A DNA stretch of 64,000 nt from Tachinus rufipes (Eukaryota; Arthropoda; Insecta; Coleoptera; Staphylinidae). Under the pieces are notes generated by a model that was not told the DNA's origin, did not search any database, and saw nothing but the letters and a program-made list of their open reading frames with translations. The position numbers and the translations under genes are program-made. The stretch lies in contig OZ010745.1 in NCBI GenBank assembly GCA_963932245.1, positions 91,339,396 to 91,403,395 of the forward strand, read 5' to 3'. Numbering within the stretch: position 1 is the first letter of the stretch; each line of letters begins with the position of its first letter. Below are positions 33,440 through 46,377 of the stretch, piece by piece.

Positions 33440-36400
33440 GAACTTTAAGTAATTCTTCTTATTCTTCTTTTGTTAGGGATTTGCCCCGTTTTTTCCATAT
33501 TTTTGGGCTTGGAATTACTCTTGCGATTTTGACGTCCAGCTCTTGTGCCATCGTTGGGGCGGCCTTCCGAAAGGTCGTTTTGTGTTCGGTCTAGATGTAG
33601 TTGCCTGTTTCGCCATCCTGTCTTCTCCCATTCTTTCGACATGGTCTCTCCAAGACCTTCTCCTGTCTCTTGTCCACCTTACAATGTCCTGTACTAAACA
33701 TGTCACGGATCCTGTCGCTGCGTACTCTGTCGTGTAGGCTCAACCCGGTGATGGATCTTAATGTTTTCATCTTTGTTGTTCTGACAGTTTCTTTGGATTT
33801 TGTGGTGTCAGCTCTTGTCTCAACTGCGTATGTTAAGACTGGTCTTACATAGGTTTTATATATACTAATTTTACTTTGTGTCGACAAATGTTGTTTGTTC
33901 TTCCATATTGTATCGCGGAGAGCACCCGATATTACTGCTGAATTTGTTGCCTGAGTCTTTACGTCTGCTTTGCTATTATTGTCGCTGGATATTTTGACCC
34001 TGAGATATTTAAATTGCATAACCTGCTTTATCGGTGTTCCGTCGACTTATAGTTTACATCGTACGGGATCTTTAGATATCACCATTGATTGTGTCTTTGA
34101 AGGTTGAATATCTTGGCGTTAGTGTTTACTTTTTGTAGGAGGCGTTGTAAGTCGTTTTTGCTTTTGAACATGAGAGCTATATGTAGTTGTCTTTTACTCT
34201 CTCTATTATTTGATCCATGATGATGTTTAAGATACATGGGCTTAAGCTGTCACTTTGTCTGATGTCAATTGATACCGGGATTTCTGTTCATCTTTCTTGT
34301 GTTTTAGTTCTTGTTTTGTTCTCAGTGTTTAATTCTTTTACTACTTGGATAGTTTCTTTGTCAATGTTGTTTTTGCGAAAAACTCTTAGTACGTCTTTAA
34401 GTTGTATTGTATCAAAGGTTTTGGAGAAATCTACAAAGCAGAAGTAGAGTGGTTTGTTAAACTCAATGGAGTTTTCTATTAGTAGACGTAGTATAAATAT
34501 TGCGTCGATGGTAGACTTGTTTGTGCGGAAGCCATGTTGTTACTTGCTGGTTTGTATTTGCGTTGTTAATTTTTGGGATATGATTTTGGTGAATACTTTT
34601 TGGATATTAGAGAACAGGCAATTTTCTTTGAAGTTTCTTAGGTCTTTCTTTGTTCATTTTTTTTGAATATAGGGTATTGTAATACTTGTTCGCCATTTGC
34701 TTGGTATGTTTCCAGTTTTGAGTATTTTCCGAAAAAGGTTGGTAATCTCTTTAGTTAACTCGGGGTTTCCATATTTGATCATTTCGTTGTTGATCAGGTC
34801 TGTCCCAGGTGTTTTTCTATTTTTTAGTTTTGGAATTGCTTGTTTGATTTTCATTAATGTCCAATTTGGTCATTGCTTTCTGCAACATTGTCTTTTATTT
34901 CTTGGTTGTCTTTATTCTTGCCTTGTTCTCATATAATTTTAAGAAATAGTTTTCTATTCTTTTTTTAAGATTGATGATGTTTGTGTAAATTTGTTTAGAG
35001 GCATTTTTTCTATATCCAAGAAAAATCTTTTCCAGTATTCCTTTTTTAGAATTCTTATCTGTTGGTTTACTCTGTATCTTATCTGTTTGTAGTTGCTGTA
35101 GGCCTCGGGTGTCTTCTTACTTTTGTATTCTATGTATGAATGTCTTTTTTCTGCCGCCAATTCCTTCACATCTGCAGTGAACCATTGCTGTTTGGTCTGC
35201 CGTTGGATTTAACTTCTCTTACTCCTATAGTTTTTTTGGCGTTATTTAATATATTTGTTTTTATCTTCTGCCATGCTTTCTCAACGTTATCTTCATTGTT
35301 TATCTTATTGTGGTTGATTTTGTTTTTCAACCTTTCTTTGTATATATGCTTAGTGCTTTTGTTGGCAATTGAACCGTATTGAATTTTGTAATTGTGATTG
35401 TCGGTGTGTGGTGTTTCTTTAGTGTCATGGTGTGCCGGAGTTTTCAGAGGATTAGATTGTGTTTTGTCCATATGTTTGCTGAATTGAATGCTCTTACGTC
35501 CAAAATTTGACTGGGGTTGACTGTTCTGTTTGTGATTATGTAGTCCATTATACCTTCTTGTCTTCTTGTGTTACCCCATGTTTATTTGTGTGGGAAGAAG
35601 GTGTTATTGATCCTAAATTCATTTTGGGCGCACATTGATATTAATGTGTCACCGTTATCATTTAACACTTCTTTTGCATTACACCTGGTATTGGCATGTT
35701 TCCGACTCATGAATTTAGGTCACCCATTAGAAATATCATGTCGTTTCTGGTTATGTGGTCTACTATGTCTTGAAGATTGTTGAAGAATTGTTTTCTTTCT
35801 TCTTTGTGTTTGCTCATGTCTGGTGCGTATGCGCTTATGATGTGCGTCTTGCCGTGTGCGAAGCTTATTATGGTGTGCATTAATCTTTTGTTGATATACA
35901 CAGTATTTTCAATATATTGTTGTAGCTTTTCATGTATGAGAAGTCCTACACCGGCGTGCGCCCGTTCTTTCTTGTTCTTCCCGCTATAAAGTAGGCAGTA
36001 ATTTTAGTATTTTGCGCTGCCTTTCCCTTTCTTTTTTGTCTCTGCTAAGGAGCATATGTCAATTTGGTGTCGGTTTATTTCCAGTATGATTTCTTGGTCT
36101 CTATAGTTCCAGGTTTTTATATTCTAGCAACTCAGTCTTAGTATTTTTTTTAAATTTGTTTTTTTCCGTGTTCTCGTCGTGTCGTTCCGTGTTATTCATC
36201 TTTCCGAGGCTTGTATGGTACTTTGAGCTGGTTTTGGGTTCTACCAACCCTCCTCCTTTATCCAGGCTTGGGACCGGCAGTAGCAGTTACTGGGGCTACT
36301 CAATCCACCCAGCACTTACCCTAAGCGGAGTTGCATCCTCTTGCCTGAATCCTCTACCAAGCGATATTTTTTGTAATGAGTTTTTTGGGTATTTTATTTT
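33440..36400 (-). pseudogene. RTE-like LINE A, nearly full length
   Basis: The leader near 36220-36400 has a TCCCAAGCCTGGATAAAGGA block common to insect LINE leaders. An ATG at 36199 opens MNNTERHDENTEKNKF. Endonuclease: TWNYRDQEIILEINRHQIDI, SLAETKKKGKG, AHAGVGLLIHEKLQQY, IISAYAPDMSKHKEER, FLMGDLNS, then IDYI-like MDYIITNRTVNPSQILDVRA. Linker: 35471-34960. RT: AIPKLKNRKTPGTDLINNEM, FVDFSKTFDTIQLKDVLR and RQSDSLSPCILNIIMDQII. The YADD segment is deleted between about 34130 and 34200. The thumb and tail are well preserved in one 142-codon frame (33591-34019: MQFKYLRVKISSDNNSKADV, TYVRPVLTYAVETRADT, GLSLHDRVRSDRIRD) and end RWTRDRRRSWRDHVERM. It differs in motif set from the 11-kb and 17-kb RTE copies. 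Confidence 0.88.
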
Positions 36401-36406
36401 CTGTTA

Positions 36407-37390
36407 GACATTTGTTTAGTAATATCATAAGTGCCTTCTTGAGAGTACTTTTACCTTGTTTTATCATTTTGATTGTTATTAAGTCATATACAGGCGCTTT
36501 TTTATTTTGCTGAGTGTTTGATTTCTAAAGTTATGATTTTTAGTATGTCTTCTAAAACTGTGTTTAAGATGATCTTGGGTGTCTTATTGTGGTTGAATAT
36601 TGTCGAAGTGTACAGTTTTTTTATAAAATGTGGTAATAGTTACTGCAACTTCTGTTTTATTAGATACAATATTTTTTGCTGGTTACTTATTTTGAAGGTA
36701 TTTTGTTTTCTTTTGCTAGTTTTGATTTTAAGATTTTCTTGTTTTTGTTTTTCTCGATGGTTTGGAGGATTAGGTTGGTTCTGTGTGTTCTTAGATCTTT
36801 TTGTATCTGTATTCTGGTGTTTCTCGATTGGTTTTCCTTCTCTTCTTAATCAGTTTTAGTGTATCTGGTATTAGTTTGTTTTTTTTTTTATTGCGTCCTT
36901 GCTGCAGATCTTTTTTGTGGTAGTTTGTATACTGGTTTTTATCTGTTTTACTATTTGGTCTATTTGTACATTTTGTGGATCTATATTTACTAGTAATTTT
37001 AATTTTGTATCTAGTGTTGTTTGGTATTCCTTTTGTTTTAGTATTAGTGTGTCTGATGTTGGGAATTTAATTTTCTTAATCATATTTTCTCTGTTCTTAT
37101 ATTGAGCTTAAAAGTTGCACGTACCAGTCGGTGATAATGTTTTTTAAAGAAGGTATTTAAACAAAATACCTTTTTTTTATTTAGGAAATTAGCCATAGTA
37201 TCCCTTTTTTGTTTCTAGTTCTTAGTGTTTAGAGTTTTGTATCTTTCTTTTCCATAGTTTAACATTTAAGTCTTCTGTTATTGCGGAGTAGGTAGAATTT
37301 TCTTTATTTTTGCAATATCTGCTATGAGTTTGTGCTCAGTTGGTGCATATAGTGTATTAGTTGGATGCTGCATTAGTTATTTATTTTAAG
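36407..37390 (-). pseudogene. RTE-like LINE B, endonuclease, linker and RT start
   Basis: Reading leftward: endonuclease tail (HTLYAPTEHKLIADIAKIKK, TMANFLNKKKVFCLNTFFKK), then VRATFKLNIRTE, a linker (KIKFPTSDTLILKQKEYQTT, TSIQTTTKKIC, KLIKKRRKTNREDPE-like text) and FIKKLYTSTIFNHNKTPKII. The RT start is KKAPVYDLITIKMIKQGKST and LKKALMILLNK. The RT palm is missing: the fragment ends at the leader of LINE A, in the same orientation. It could be a separate copy, or a host copy into which LINE A inserted. The palm-to-tail part of a related element is the LINE at 3888-4783. Confidence 0.78.
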
Positions 37391-37799
37391 AACTAGGTAG
37401 ATTTTTTTTTATACTGTGTGATATGTGTTTACTAGACGTTTTAACTTTGCGATCTGATTGTATTTTAGGTCGGTTTTGGCTGATACCGGGGATAAAACAA
37501 AACGGGGAGACAATCTGACTTTCCAGAGCAAACGACAAAGCAGGCGTTTTGATGAGTTTGAAATTGTTTGCAAATACCCGGACTCTTTGCGGTTGTATAG
37601 CATTCATCAATTATAATATTTAAAATTGAATATATGTTCTATAAGTACGATGATATTATGTAACTTGCGCTTACTTTATCCCAACAGATACAAATTTCTG
37701 TAATTAGTAATATTTATTAAATATTACAAGAGATAGTTATTTTACTTACACAAGAAATTGATCTTTAGTTAAAACGCTGTGCTTTAGGTGGTCAAAGCC
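37391..37799. other. No recognised feature
   Basis: Contains two overlapping minus-strand frames (74 and 64 codons, 37386-37610) without familiar motifs. Confidence 0.35.
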
Positions 37800-38590
37800 A
37801 TATGCGCATTGTTAAAATGGCGCAGTATCGTAGCTTGAATTTTAAAGCCTTTCCGCAAAATGTTGAAAAAAATTGCGTAAAATTTTTGAATAAAAGCGTA
37901 CACAATTTTGTCATTTTTTTTAATCCGGTTATAAACTATTAAAAAGTGCAAACAAATTTATATAAAACCAAAAAAACAAAGTACGGTGTAAATTAAAAGA
38001 AAAACCAAAATCCAGCCAAAAACGTTCAAAAAGTGCAAAAATTTGTAAAATAAAAAATCAAAATCGGTTGAAACATCAAAACATTGTCAGAAAGCCTTTA
38101 AACTGTTCAACAAAATTATAAAATTAAAAAAAAATAGTTGGAAAAAACTAAAACTGTTGAATCGTGTAAATTCTATTCATAAAACGTCAAGAAAAATTGG
38201 GTTATAAACTGTTTTCATAAAATGTTAGAAACTACCAAAATCTGATAAACTGATAAAAAAAACTGCAAAATACGATTATAAAATATTAAAACTTTGTTAG
38301 GAAGCACCAAAATCCGGCTTTATAGCCTTTTGAAAATGTAAAAATTTATTTATAAAACGTCAAAAATAGCAGAGTTCGGCCATAAACTAGCTGGAGCTAC
38401 AGTTATTTCATTATGTATATCAAAATATTGTTGGAAAAAACTAAAATCAGGCCATAAATTATAAAATACTGTTTATGAAATGTCAAAAAATGTGAAATCC
38501 GCCTATGAATCATTGTTAAAAAGAAGCAAAATCCGGCCATAAATTGTTGAAATGTGCAAAATTTTATGTATAAAACAAGGTTGTTGACCT
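37800..38590. repeat. Degenerate tandem repeat (AAATCCGGCCATAAA type)
   Basis: Recurring core AAAATCCGGCCATAAACTGTT with drift: near 37921, 38011, 38200, 38310, 38375, 38448, 38498 and 38530. It alternates with AAAATGTCAAAAA and GTGCAAAATTT cores. Spacing is irregular, about 30-90 bp. It is an old minisatellite. A similar A-rich ATCAAAATCCGG motif repeats at 47915-48215. Confidence 0.6.
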
Positions 38591-38799
38591 TGAGATGGAT
38601 CTGCTGACGATTTAATAATACGAAAATAAAAATTTTGAAGTAATAAAAAGGCTCTATTGATTACCCTACCTTATCTTAAAATAAATTACCTAAGTTCTTT
38701 TGCTTAAATAGGAGTAAAGGTGAACATCTATTATAATACTCCATGCAAAACTACAGCCAAACTTTATGCTACAATCTGACTTTATTGGTTCGATTTACT

Positions 38800-41335
38800 G
38801 AAGCAATCAAAATGTCGGTCAAAATTAAAAATGGCCCCGAGTATTGTCGACTCTTAAATGGAACAGGGGTGCAAAGAATCTCCGAATCCAGAATAGAGAA
38901 CAGTACATTACAGCGCAAAAAAGCAACGAAAAACACCAAACCAATAAGAGTAGGCACGTGGAATGTGCATATGAAGATGGAAGGATTCACAACATTGTGC
39001 AAGAAATAGATAGGATGAAGATGGAAATTACGGGCATAAGTGAGATGCGTTGGAAAAGCTCGAGATGTAATACAGTATTTGACCATTGCATATATTTTGC
39101 TACAAACAACATTGAAATGGGGTAGCCATCATAGTAACCTGAAATTTCAAAAGCTCAGTCAAAAATGTAATATTTTATTCAGATAGAGTCATAATGGTTT
39201 AACTGGAAGCAAAGCCATTTAACATAAACATCGTACAGGTATACTTTTCAACTACAGACAAAGATGACACAGAGGTAAAAGAACTGTATGAATAGATAGA
39301 ACATGTCCTAAAATCAACCAAGAAAAACAAGGTTACACTAGTAATAGGATATTTCAATGCTAAGGTTGGACAAGGAAAAGAATACAATATAGTCGGACCT
39401 TATGGACTTAGGTCACGGAATGATAGAGGGGACAGACTTGTCCAATTCTGTAGTGAAAAAGAACTTGTTATAACAAATACGTTTTACGTTCCCAATAGGA
39501 GCCTATATACTTAGACAAAACCAGCAAATACAACTCAAAAAGTAGTCAGAAACCAAATTGATCAAATAATTTCATCCAAAGATTTTGAAACAGCATAAAA
39601 TTGCAAAAATTTATCCGGGAGCAGATGCAAACTCTGATCACAACTCTCTTGTGGCATCATTTAAGACTAGATTTAAAAAGATAAAAAAGAAACAGCAATT
39701 ACCAGACCCAATATACGATTTAAGGAAGGTGAGAGAAGTCGTTAATCTCAAAACAGTTATAACTAACTCGATAACCAAAAGTTTCGAACAATAAACACAG
39801 GAGATCTAAGCGTAGAGCAGGAATGGGAAAACATCAGAAACATACTTGGTGCTATAATTAAAGAACATGTACCAAAACCAAAAAGACGCAAAACACATAC
39901 TGGTACTGGTACTGGAAGGAAAAGAGTGCAGCAAAGACTTGTTGACAAATGTCGAAATGAAATTACGGACACTAAAAAGAAAATATCAATGTGAAAAGGC
40001 TATATCTACAAGCTTTATGAAGATGCTTGTCCGGAGAATTATGGTATGAAGAACGCTTACACTGAATCTCAAATAACAATGGAGGAGGTTAGAAATGCGA
40101 CCAACACATCAAAAAATGGCAAAGCGGTAGACCCAGATAAAATCCTGACAGAAATAATTAAGTTTTTTAACAAAAATGTCATAAATACGCTTATTCAACT
40201 ATAAATTGCAGTATATGATACCGGAAAGATACCCGAAGAATGGCTCAAATCCACATTTATTATTATTTCGAGAAAACCAACATTAAAGCAGTGCGACAAA
40301 TATTGTACTATAAGCATAATGAGCCATGCCCTTAAGATATTTTTTCAGCATTATACACCGCCGTATATACCGACAAGGCGAAAACTATATTGAAAAAACG
40401 CAATTTGGTTTCAGGAATGCGTTGGGTACCAGGGAGACACTATTGCGCTTAATGTATTAATCAAGAAATGCAAAGACGTTAACTGCAAGGTACACTTGTG
40501 TTCTATAGATTTTAGCAAAGCGTTTGATCGAGTAAAACACGAAGAATTGCTTAAGATACTTAAGATTACCGGAGCCGACGTAAAAACATTCGCATAATAG
40601 CAAACCTCAACTGGCAACAGACGGCAGACAAAAATAGTACGAGTTGAAGATTTAAGCACGGGAAATATCTAAATTCACAAAGGTGTGAGTGTGATGCATA
40701 AGATCAAATTAGTCAGTGAGAAGTACGAAATTGATCTCAATCTAAAAAAAGACCAAATATATGCTTGTTAGTAAAGATAATCCATCACAGCGGACGATAC
40801 TTCTCAACATCAAAACCATAGACCAAGTGGACAAATACACATATCTAGCTAGCCACATGCGTGAGTAAACTCTGGAATAATTTAGTAGAAATCAAATGCA
40901 GGATAGAAAAAGCGAGAACGACATTTATCCAGATGAGAAAAGTTTTCAACAGCCCAGATTTGAGCATGCAAATTAAGATGAAAATGTGGTTCAACACTCA
41001 TGTACGAAATATGAATATTTTATGGAAAGAGCACATTAGTAGTGAGGAGGTTCTGCAGAGAATGGGCAAGGAACAGGAAGTATTGAAAGCTGTGAAGGTT
41101 ATCTCGGGCACGTAATGAGACATAGTGATAGATACAGAATACTCCAACTGATTCTAGAAGAAAGCGTGATGGGAAAAAAAGGCCCGGAAAGACGCCGAAT
41201 TTTATGACTTAAAAATCTACGCCAGTGGTTTGACATGACATCGCTGCAACTTTTTTGCAGTGCAGTGGACAAGGATAAGATTGTGATGATGATTGCTAAT
41301 ATCCGGAGCGGATGAAACACGCCAAGAAGAAGAAT
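38800..41335 (+). pseudogene. RTE-type LINE, endonuclease, linker, RT and C-terminus
   Basis: The only long plus-strand RTE copy. The ORF probably starts at ATG 38812 (MSVKIKNGPEYCRLL). Endonuclease: IRVGTWNVHMKME, NIVQEIDRMKMEITGISEMR, INIVQVYFSTTDKDDTEV, VIGYFNAKVGQGKEYNIVG, LVQFCSEKELVITNTFYVPN, IYPGADANSDHNSLVASFK (SDH motif). Linker: 39700-40060. RT: EIIKFFNKNVINTLIQ, ISIMSHALKIFF and VHLCSIDFSKAFDRVKHEEL. At about 40680 the text jumps from KGV to SEKYEIDLNLKKDQ, so roughly 70 residues including YADD are gone. C-terminus: YLGHVMRHSDRYRILQLILE, LKNLRQWFDMTSLQLF, KIVMMIANIRSG. The tail matches that of the 11-kb copy (MMIANLRNG), so both belong to one subfamily. Confidence 0.9.
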
Positions 41336-43387
41336 CAAAGTTTAAGTGTCAGCAACAGAACGCGACTCTATACTATCTGCAAGTAGTGAATTACTAAATT
41401 TGTATGTTACGTGAATCTCTAGCATTTTATTTGGTCTAGTATGATTTTTATAAAATAAATGTTGCACGATAGGTAGCAGCTGTCTTGTGTAACATTTAAA
41501 AAACGCGCATGCTAGTTATGAAAGGTTTAAAATCTCTACTTATTGAGTTTTAGCAATTGATGGAAACTTGAGGGAACCAAATAATTACTGTGGAAGAAAA
41601 GAATAACCTTGGTTTATTTTTATTATTCTGATATCTACTATCATTTGTAAATGGAAGATTTTTTATAAGCACCTTGTATAGTTTTGTGATTTTGCTAAAA
41701 GAAGATCTGAATAAGTTGTAAGTATCAAAACATTTTATGTCAAGCTGAATAATGTGAAGTAGTAGTTAAACCTATTGCACAAAGAACATTTTAAATCAGT
41801 TATTGATAAACTTTAACTGCTGGGCTATATTAGTGTTAATGCCTAAAAATAAACAGTTCACTAATAATGAAAGACAACTTAATTGATTTGTTATTATGCT
41901 ACAGACCTTACATATTTTAAGATATTACTAAAGTAAATAAATCAAACAGATCCTGAGAATAATTACTATTATTTGTAAAACACCAAACGAAAATGTATGA
42001 ATGCAATTTATATATTTGTTATTACTTTAGCTGTATATCAGTTACATTATTGGTTAGTGGTAGAAACAACATAATGCTTTTGAAGATTCATGAGCGGATA
42101 TATAGACGATAGTAGTAGTATTAAGATACAATCGACTTTGTCTAGTGTATCAATACTTATGTATGCTTGAAGTTTCCTTAACATTGAAAATATTATTAAA
42201 AATTGTAATAACTTTAAAAATTGAATGGTGGTGGCCGTTGCTATGTGATAGTTAATTGTAAGATAAATAAAACAAATTTACTATATACTATATCACGAAT
42301 ATATTTAAAAACCGTAACATGTTTGATACAAAAAGTATAAATATAAAATAAAATTACGAAGCATACATATACGACAGTAAAACATAAAATGAAAATTAAA
42401 TTGAAATAATTTCTTTTATTCTATTTTCCAATTCAGTAGTTAGTTAACACTTTTTCACATTTTTTTTAATTGAAATTTAATTATCTTGAAAATGAGCAAT
42501 ATAGAATATCACACGCCTCTTGAACAATGGAATGTCATCTACCATTTGTCCCATTTAAGAGTTTTTGAGGTGTCTTTTCAAGGAAGGGTTGAAGTTTTCT
42601 TTCAAACAAAGCTGACTTGATTTTATTTTTTCTAAAATATCAGTGAATTACTTGGATAACAATTTTAAACGGAGATTGGAATCTGACGAGTTATGTAGTA
42701 ATTACAAATTTATAAAACATATAAAATAGTATCACTGTGTTGAACCAATTTAATTCCAATTCAATTCTGTAATATCTCTTATTAAATATTAATTAATATT
42801 CTACTCACTTCACAGACATTAATTATTATATTTATATTCATGAAAGTGCAAATTACATGCGTAAAGGCATAGTTAACAGTGTCTTACATTCAAAAAAGAA
42901 GGATGCTATATCCTTATATATTTATTGGAAGTGTTAGCTTATAGCTGTCTCGTTTCCCCGCTATATTTATTATCCTTTTCTTCCACAAGGACGGCTCTCT
43001 AATTAAACACCGACTATTCAATCCTACCTTTGTGATGAACAAGAATCCCGAAGCGCATGATCGATGAAAAGGCTCTCAAATTAAAATACCTTCAGTTTCG
43101 GATAACAATTACTATATAACTTTTACATACGTACAACTAGAGGGCTTTTTGTTGTCCGCTCGAATGTTGAAAAAGTAATCTGTTTACATGTATCAATAAA
43201 TAATGAAACGGCTTGATAAAAGCTTGTCTTGCTTTTATAATGTGTTTATGCATGCAAACTACTTGGCGGATGTAAATATAAAACTGTGGGATCTTTCAGT
43301 TCAAGTATATTTTTATTATGTTGAAAATAAAACAGGTTGATTTATTAATAATTCATCGCTTTCTTACTGATTGTCCCTTAAATATGA
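41336..43387. other. No recognised feature
   Basis: AT-rich DNA without coding similarity. A less AT-rich patch lies near 42940-43080. Confidence 0.4.
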
Positions 43388-43765
43388 TTGGCTTTTTTTG
43401 TAGCTCTTTTTCTTGGAAATCCTTTAGACAAATTTCATCTTAGATGGTGGCATCAGGTTTCGATCTATAGGCGATGTTCATTACTTAACTTAGCGGGTGC
43501 TACAGATGTTGATATCACTGTAAAAGAAAAAAAACACGTTCATGGATTCTTTTTTTCCGTCGATATTTATGACCTTACAGGGACCAAATTTTCAAATGAA
43601 AAAACGACATTTTTTAATCCCGCCACATTCGAAAGAAGTTCTGTTAATCTTACTCTAACTGCTTTCATAGCGCTTCTAGAACATGTTATTTCTATATTTA
43701 TGTGTAATTTTAACATGTGTAGGGGATTGATAATGTTTGATGAATTACATTTTGGTATTACTTAA
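43388..43765 (+). other. Unrecognised 125-codon open frame
   Basis: The frame starts at ATG 43388 and stops near 43763-43765. A TTTTTTTGTAG sequence, which looks like a 3' splice acceptor, lies just inside its start (about 43394-43404), so an exon beginning at CTCTTTTTC is possible. The predicted peptide has no membrane segment or motif I know (it includes FHLRWWHQVSIYRRCSLLNL). It is the longest plus-strand frame for several kilobases that is not opposite a LINE. It may be a chance frame, a decayed transposon or an exon. Confidence 0.2.
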
Positions 43766-44821
43766 GCTATGTAGGGGGTAAATTATCATATTATTAACAG
43801 ATTTTATTCACAACTTTGGGGTTGAATTATTTATAATTTCAATTAAATTAATAAATTTTGAAATAAACTACTTACATATTTGTCGTGAGTATACTTAAAT
43901 GTATTTTTATACTTTTACTTAGTAAATGTTATAGTAATTAATAAATTATTTATAATTTAGTGTACTATTATAGCATAGTTTTCATTATTATGGTTAATTT
44001 TTTTTAAATGTTACATAAATTCTCTTTGTTATTCCTTCTGTCTATTCTATCAATGCGTTTCCAAGAAAGGCTCAGCCACTTGAATAGTTTCATCATTAAT
44101 ACCTGCTGTTTAGTTGTGTTTTGATCCACAATTAATTTTCTTTGAGGATAAAGTTTATGTTGCTCCAACTGTAAGACGATACAACAAAATAAATAAGGAT
44201 TATTACTAAATTTGCAAGTTGATATCTTGCTGTGGCGTTTCCTTCCTCTCTTTGGTAAACAGGTACCTGTAGTAAAATAATATTTTTTAATTGCATAATA
44301 TATTTTTCAGTAAGAATCGTTTGTATATGAAAGGCAACTAAAACAAATAATGAAATATAATAAAGATTTAACACTAATACTTAACGGTATAAATATTACT
44401 TATGTTTCCGCAGTTGGTTCATTTTACTCAAATATAGTTAGAGGAAAATGTTAAAAATTCTTATCTTTGGTTGAGAGGTTGAATTAAATAATACAATTGA
44501 TGTTTTGACTGTTGCTATGTGATAATTTATTCTCGAATAATAATATAATATGAAACCTAAGAGTGATTTAATGTTTAATGAGTTTTCAAAAACAATTTTT
44601 ATGGACTTGCTATGACTTTTCCAACATTCCATTTAGAGAACTACGGTTTTAAGCACTTTTGACTTTTTGATAACAACAAGATGCATGTTCTATCTGTTTT
44701 ATTTACAACATATTTTTAGCACTGCAAACTGTATGTATTATCATATCCTAAACTACCTAGAATTGTACGCTGAGTTATGTATGTAGTTGTATGAGCTGAG
44801 TTTTTAATTTATTTTAAAAAT
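43766..44821. other. No recognised feature
   Basis: AT-rich, no coding similarity. Confidence 0.4.
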
Positions 44822-45165
44822 TACTTTAAGGGCGCGGTTTAGGGAGTGTCGTAAAACTCCAAACATAACTGACGCAATTTAATTCTTTTTTAAAATCGGT
44901 TTGTTGCAACGTGTAGAGAATGAAATATAAAAAAATATAAAACTTTCAATTGTTTATTAAGTTTTGAAATTAAATTGTAATTTATTTTTCGAAATATTTG
45001 CTTAAACTTTAGTCAAACTTCATTGAACATTAAATTTGGTAAATTTTTTATTGTGATTAAGTTTTTTTTTTTTTTTTAATTCTGCTTGTAGTTGTGAATG
45101 TATGATATCATGTGAAATTTGAAATTTCTGCGTGAGTGTTTTAATAGTTTGGTACTACTGCTGCA
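44822..45165. repeat. Dispersed repeat, copy 1
   Basis: Shares with 48355-48735, in the same orientation, a series of blocks: GAGTGTCATAAAACT-like, CGCAATTTAA, TTGCAACGTGTAGAGA, TCAATTGTTTATTAA, AAATATTTGCTTAAACTTTA and TTTGGTACTACTGCTG-like. There is no coding capacity. The family is unidentified. Confidence 0.75.
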
Positions 45166-45205
45166 TTAATTATACTCATAATAGATGTCATATTATAAAA
45201 TTAAT

Positions 45206-45336
45206 AGGTTATGGCGGACGGTTTACTTTACTAGAATGACTTAAACGGATAGAATTTAATTTATGATTTAGCAAATAAAATACCATTAGTTTTTATTTAA
45301 TTTAAAATATTATTAAGACACCGTCCGCCATAACCT
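45206..45336. mobile_element. 131-bp MITE with 17-bp terminal inverted repeats
   Basis: The left end AGGTTATGGCGGACGGT (45206-45222) is the exact reverse complement of the right end at 45320-45336. The 97-bp interior is AT-rich and non-coding. Flanks TTAAT and GTCAA give no clear target duplication. The superfamily cannot be assigned from the tips. Confidence 0.85.
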
Positions 45337-46224
45337 GTCAATTTTTAATATGAGTATATTCATTCAGAGTTAAATTGCGTGAGAAATAGATGACAAGTAT
45401 TTTCTTTTTTTTCAAATATGGATAAAAACGTGCTTTTATGTGTGCAAAAGATACTATGAACATTTCAGAAAGTACCGTGCACTACACTCCGAGATATCTT
45501 AGAATGTACCCACAGAAATACTTGAAATTTAAGCCATTTTATTTTTTCATTGTTCTCAAGATTGCATTTTAAGAAAAAAATTATTAGGTACTTTTTTCTT
45601 CAAAATTATTCAAAGAATAAATTTTTACAGCCACATTTTGAAAAAGAACCCGTCTTAAAAAAAATTTGAAAATTCTTTGGACAATTTTAAAGAAAAAGTA
45701 TTATAAAATTTTTTTTATGCAAAAATTTAAATGATTTTTTTTCAATTTTGGATTGTTTATTACTCGAAAATAGCTCACTGAAAAAATCTGAAAAAAAAAA
45801 TCCTGATCAGTATTTATGTAGAGAAAGGCATGTTCAATTTTTGAGCAAAAATTTTTTTATTCCGTACACTTGACTTATACATGGCCATATATATTACAAG
45901 ATATTTATTGAGCAGTAAGAATCCTGTATTTTTTGTTTAATTAAATTGTCGGTCACTTAATTGTCAAATGCGTAGCAAATTATAAAGAGATATTCAGCTA
46001 AACCGTTAATTAATCTAAGAGCCAAGTTAGAAAAACTAAGCAGTTGTATGACGGAAAACATTTGGGAAGCGGGCACTGTTGAGTAAAGAAAAATGCAAAT
46101 GTATTTTTGCGTGTTCTTTGTGTCGCTCATTTAAATATATGTCTTTTTCCGGAGTGCATTTCTGAAATTTTTGTTAGTTATATATTCTATTGTAGTTGAC
46201 TATGCAGAATGTAAATGTGTCAGT
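45337..46224. other. AT-rich, satellite-like, no gene
   Basis: Long A- and T-runs; no coding similarity. The sequence style resembles the foldback arms but no shared block was confirmed. Confidence 0.3.
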
Positions 46225-46300
46225 TATCCTTACACGACTATCTGCCACCCTTGAATAAGGATTATTTTGAATCCAAGATTTGAGAATGGTGGATAGTCGC
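46225..46300. repeat. Short inverted repeat
   Basis: GACTATCTGCCACC near 46227 and GGTGGATAGTC near 46289 are near-perfect inverted partners, making a hairpin just before the tandem array. Confidence 0.6.
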
Positions 46301-46377
46301 CACCTTACGCATGAACAAAACAGATATATTTATAGAAACATTTCTTAGTTGGTAATAACATCAACATTTTTAAAATC

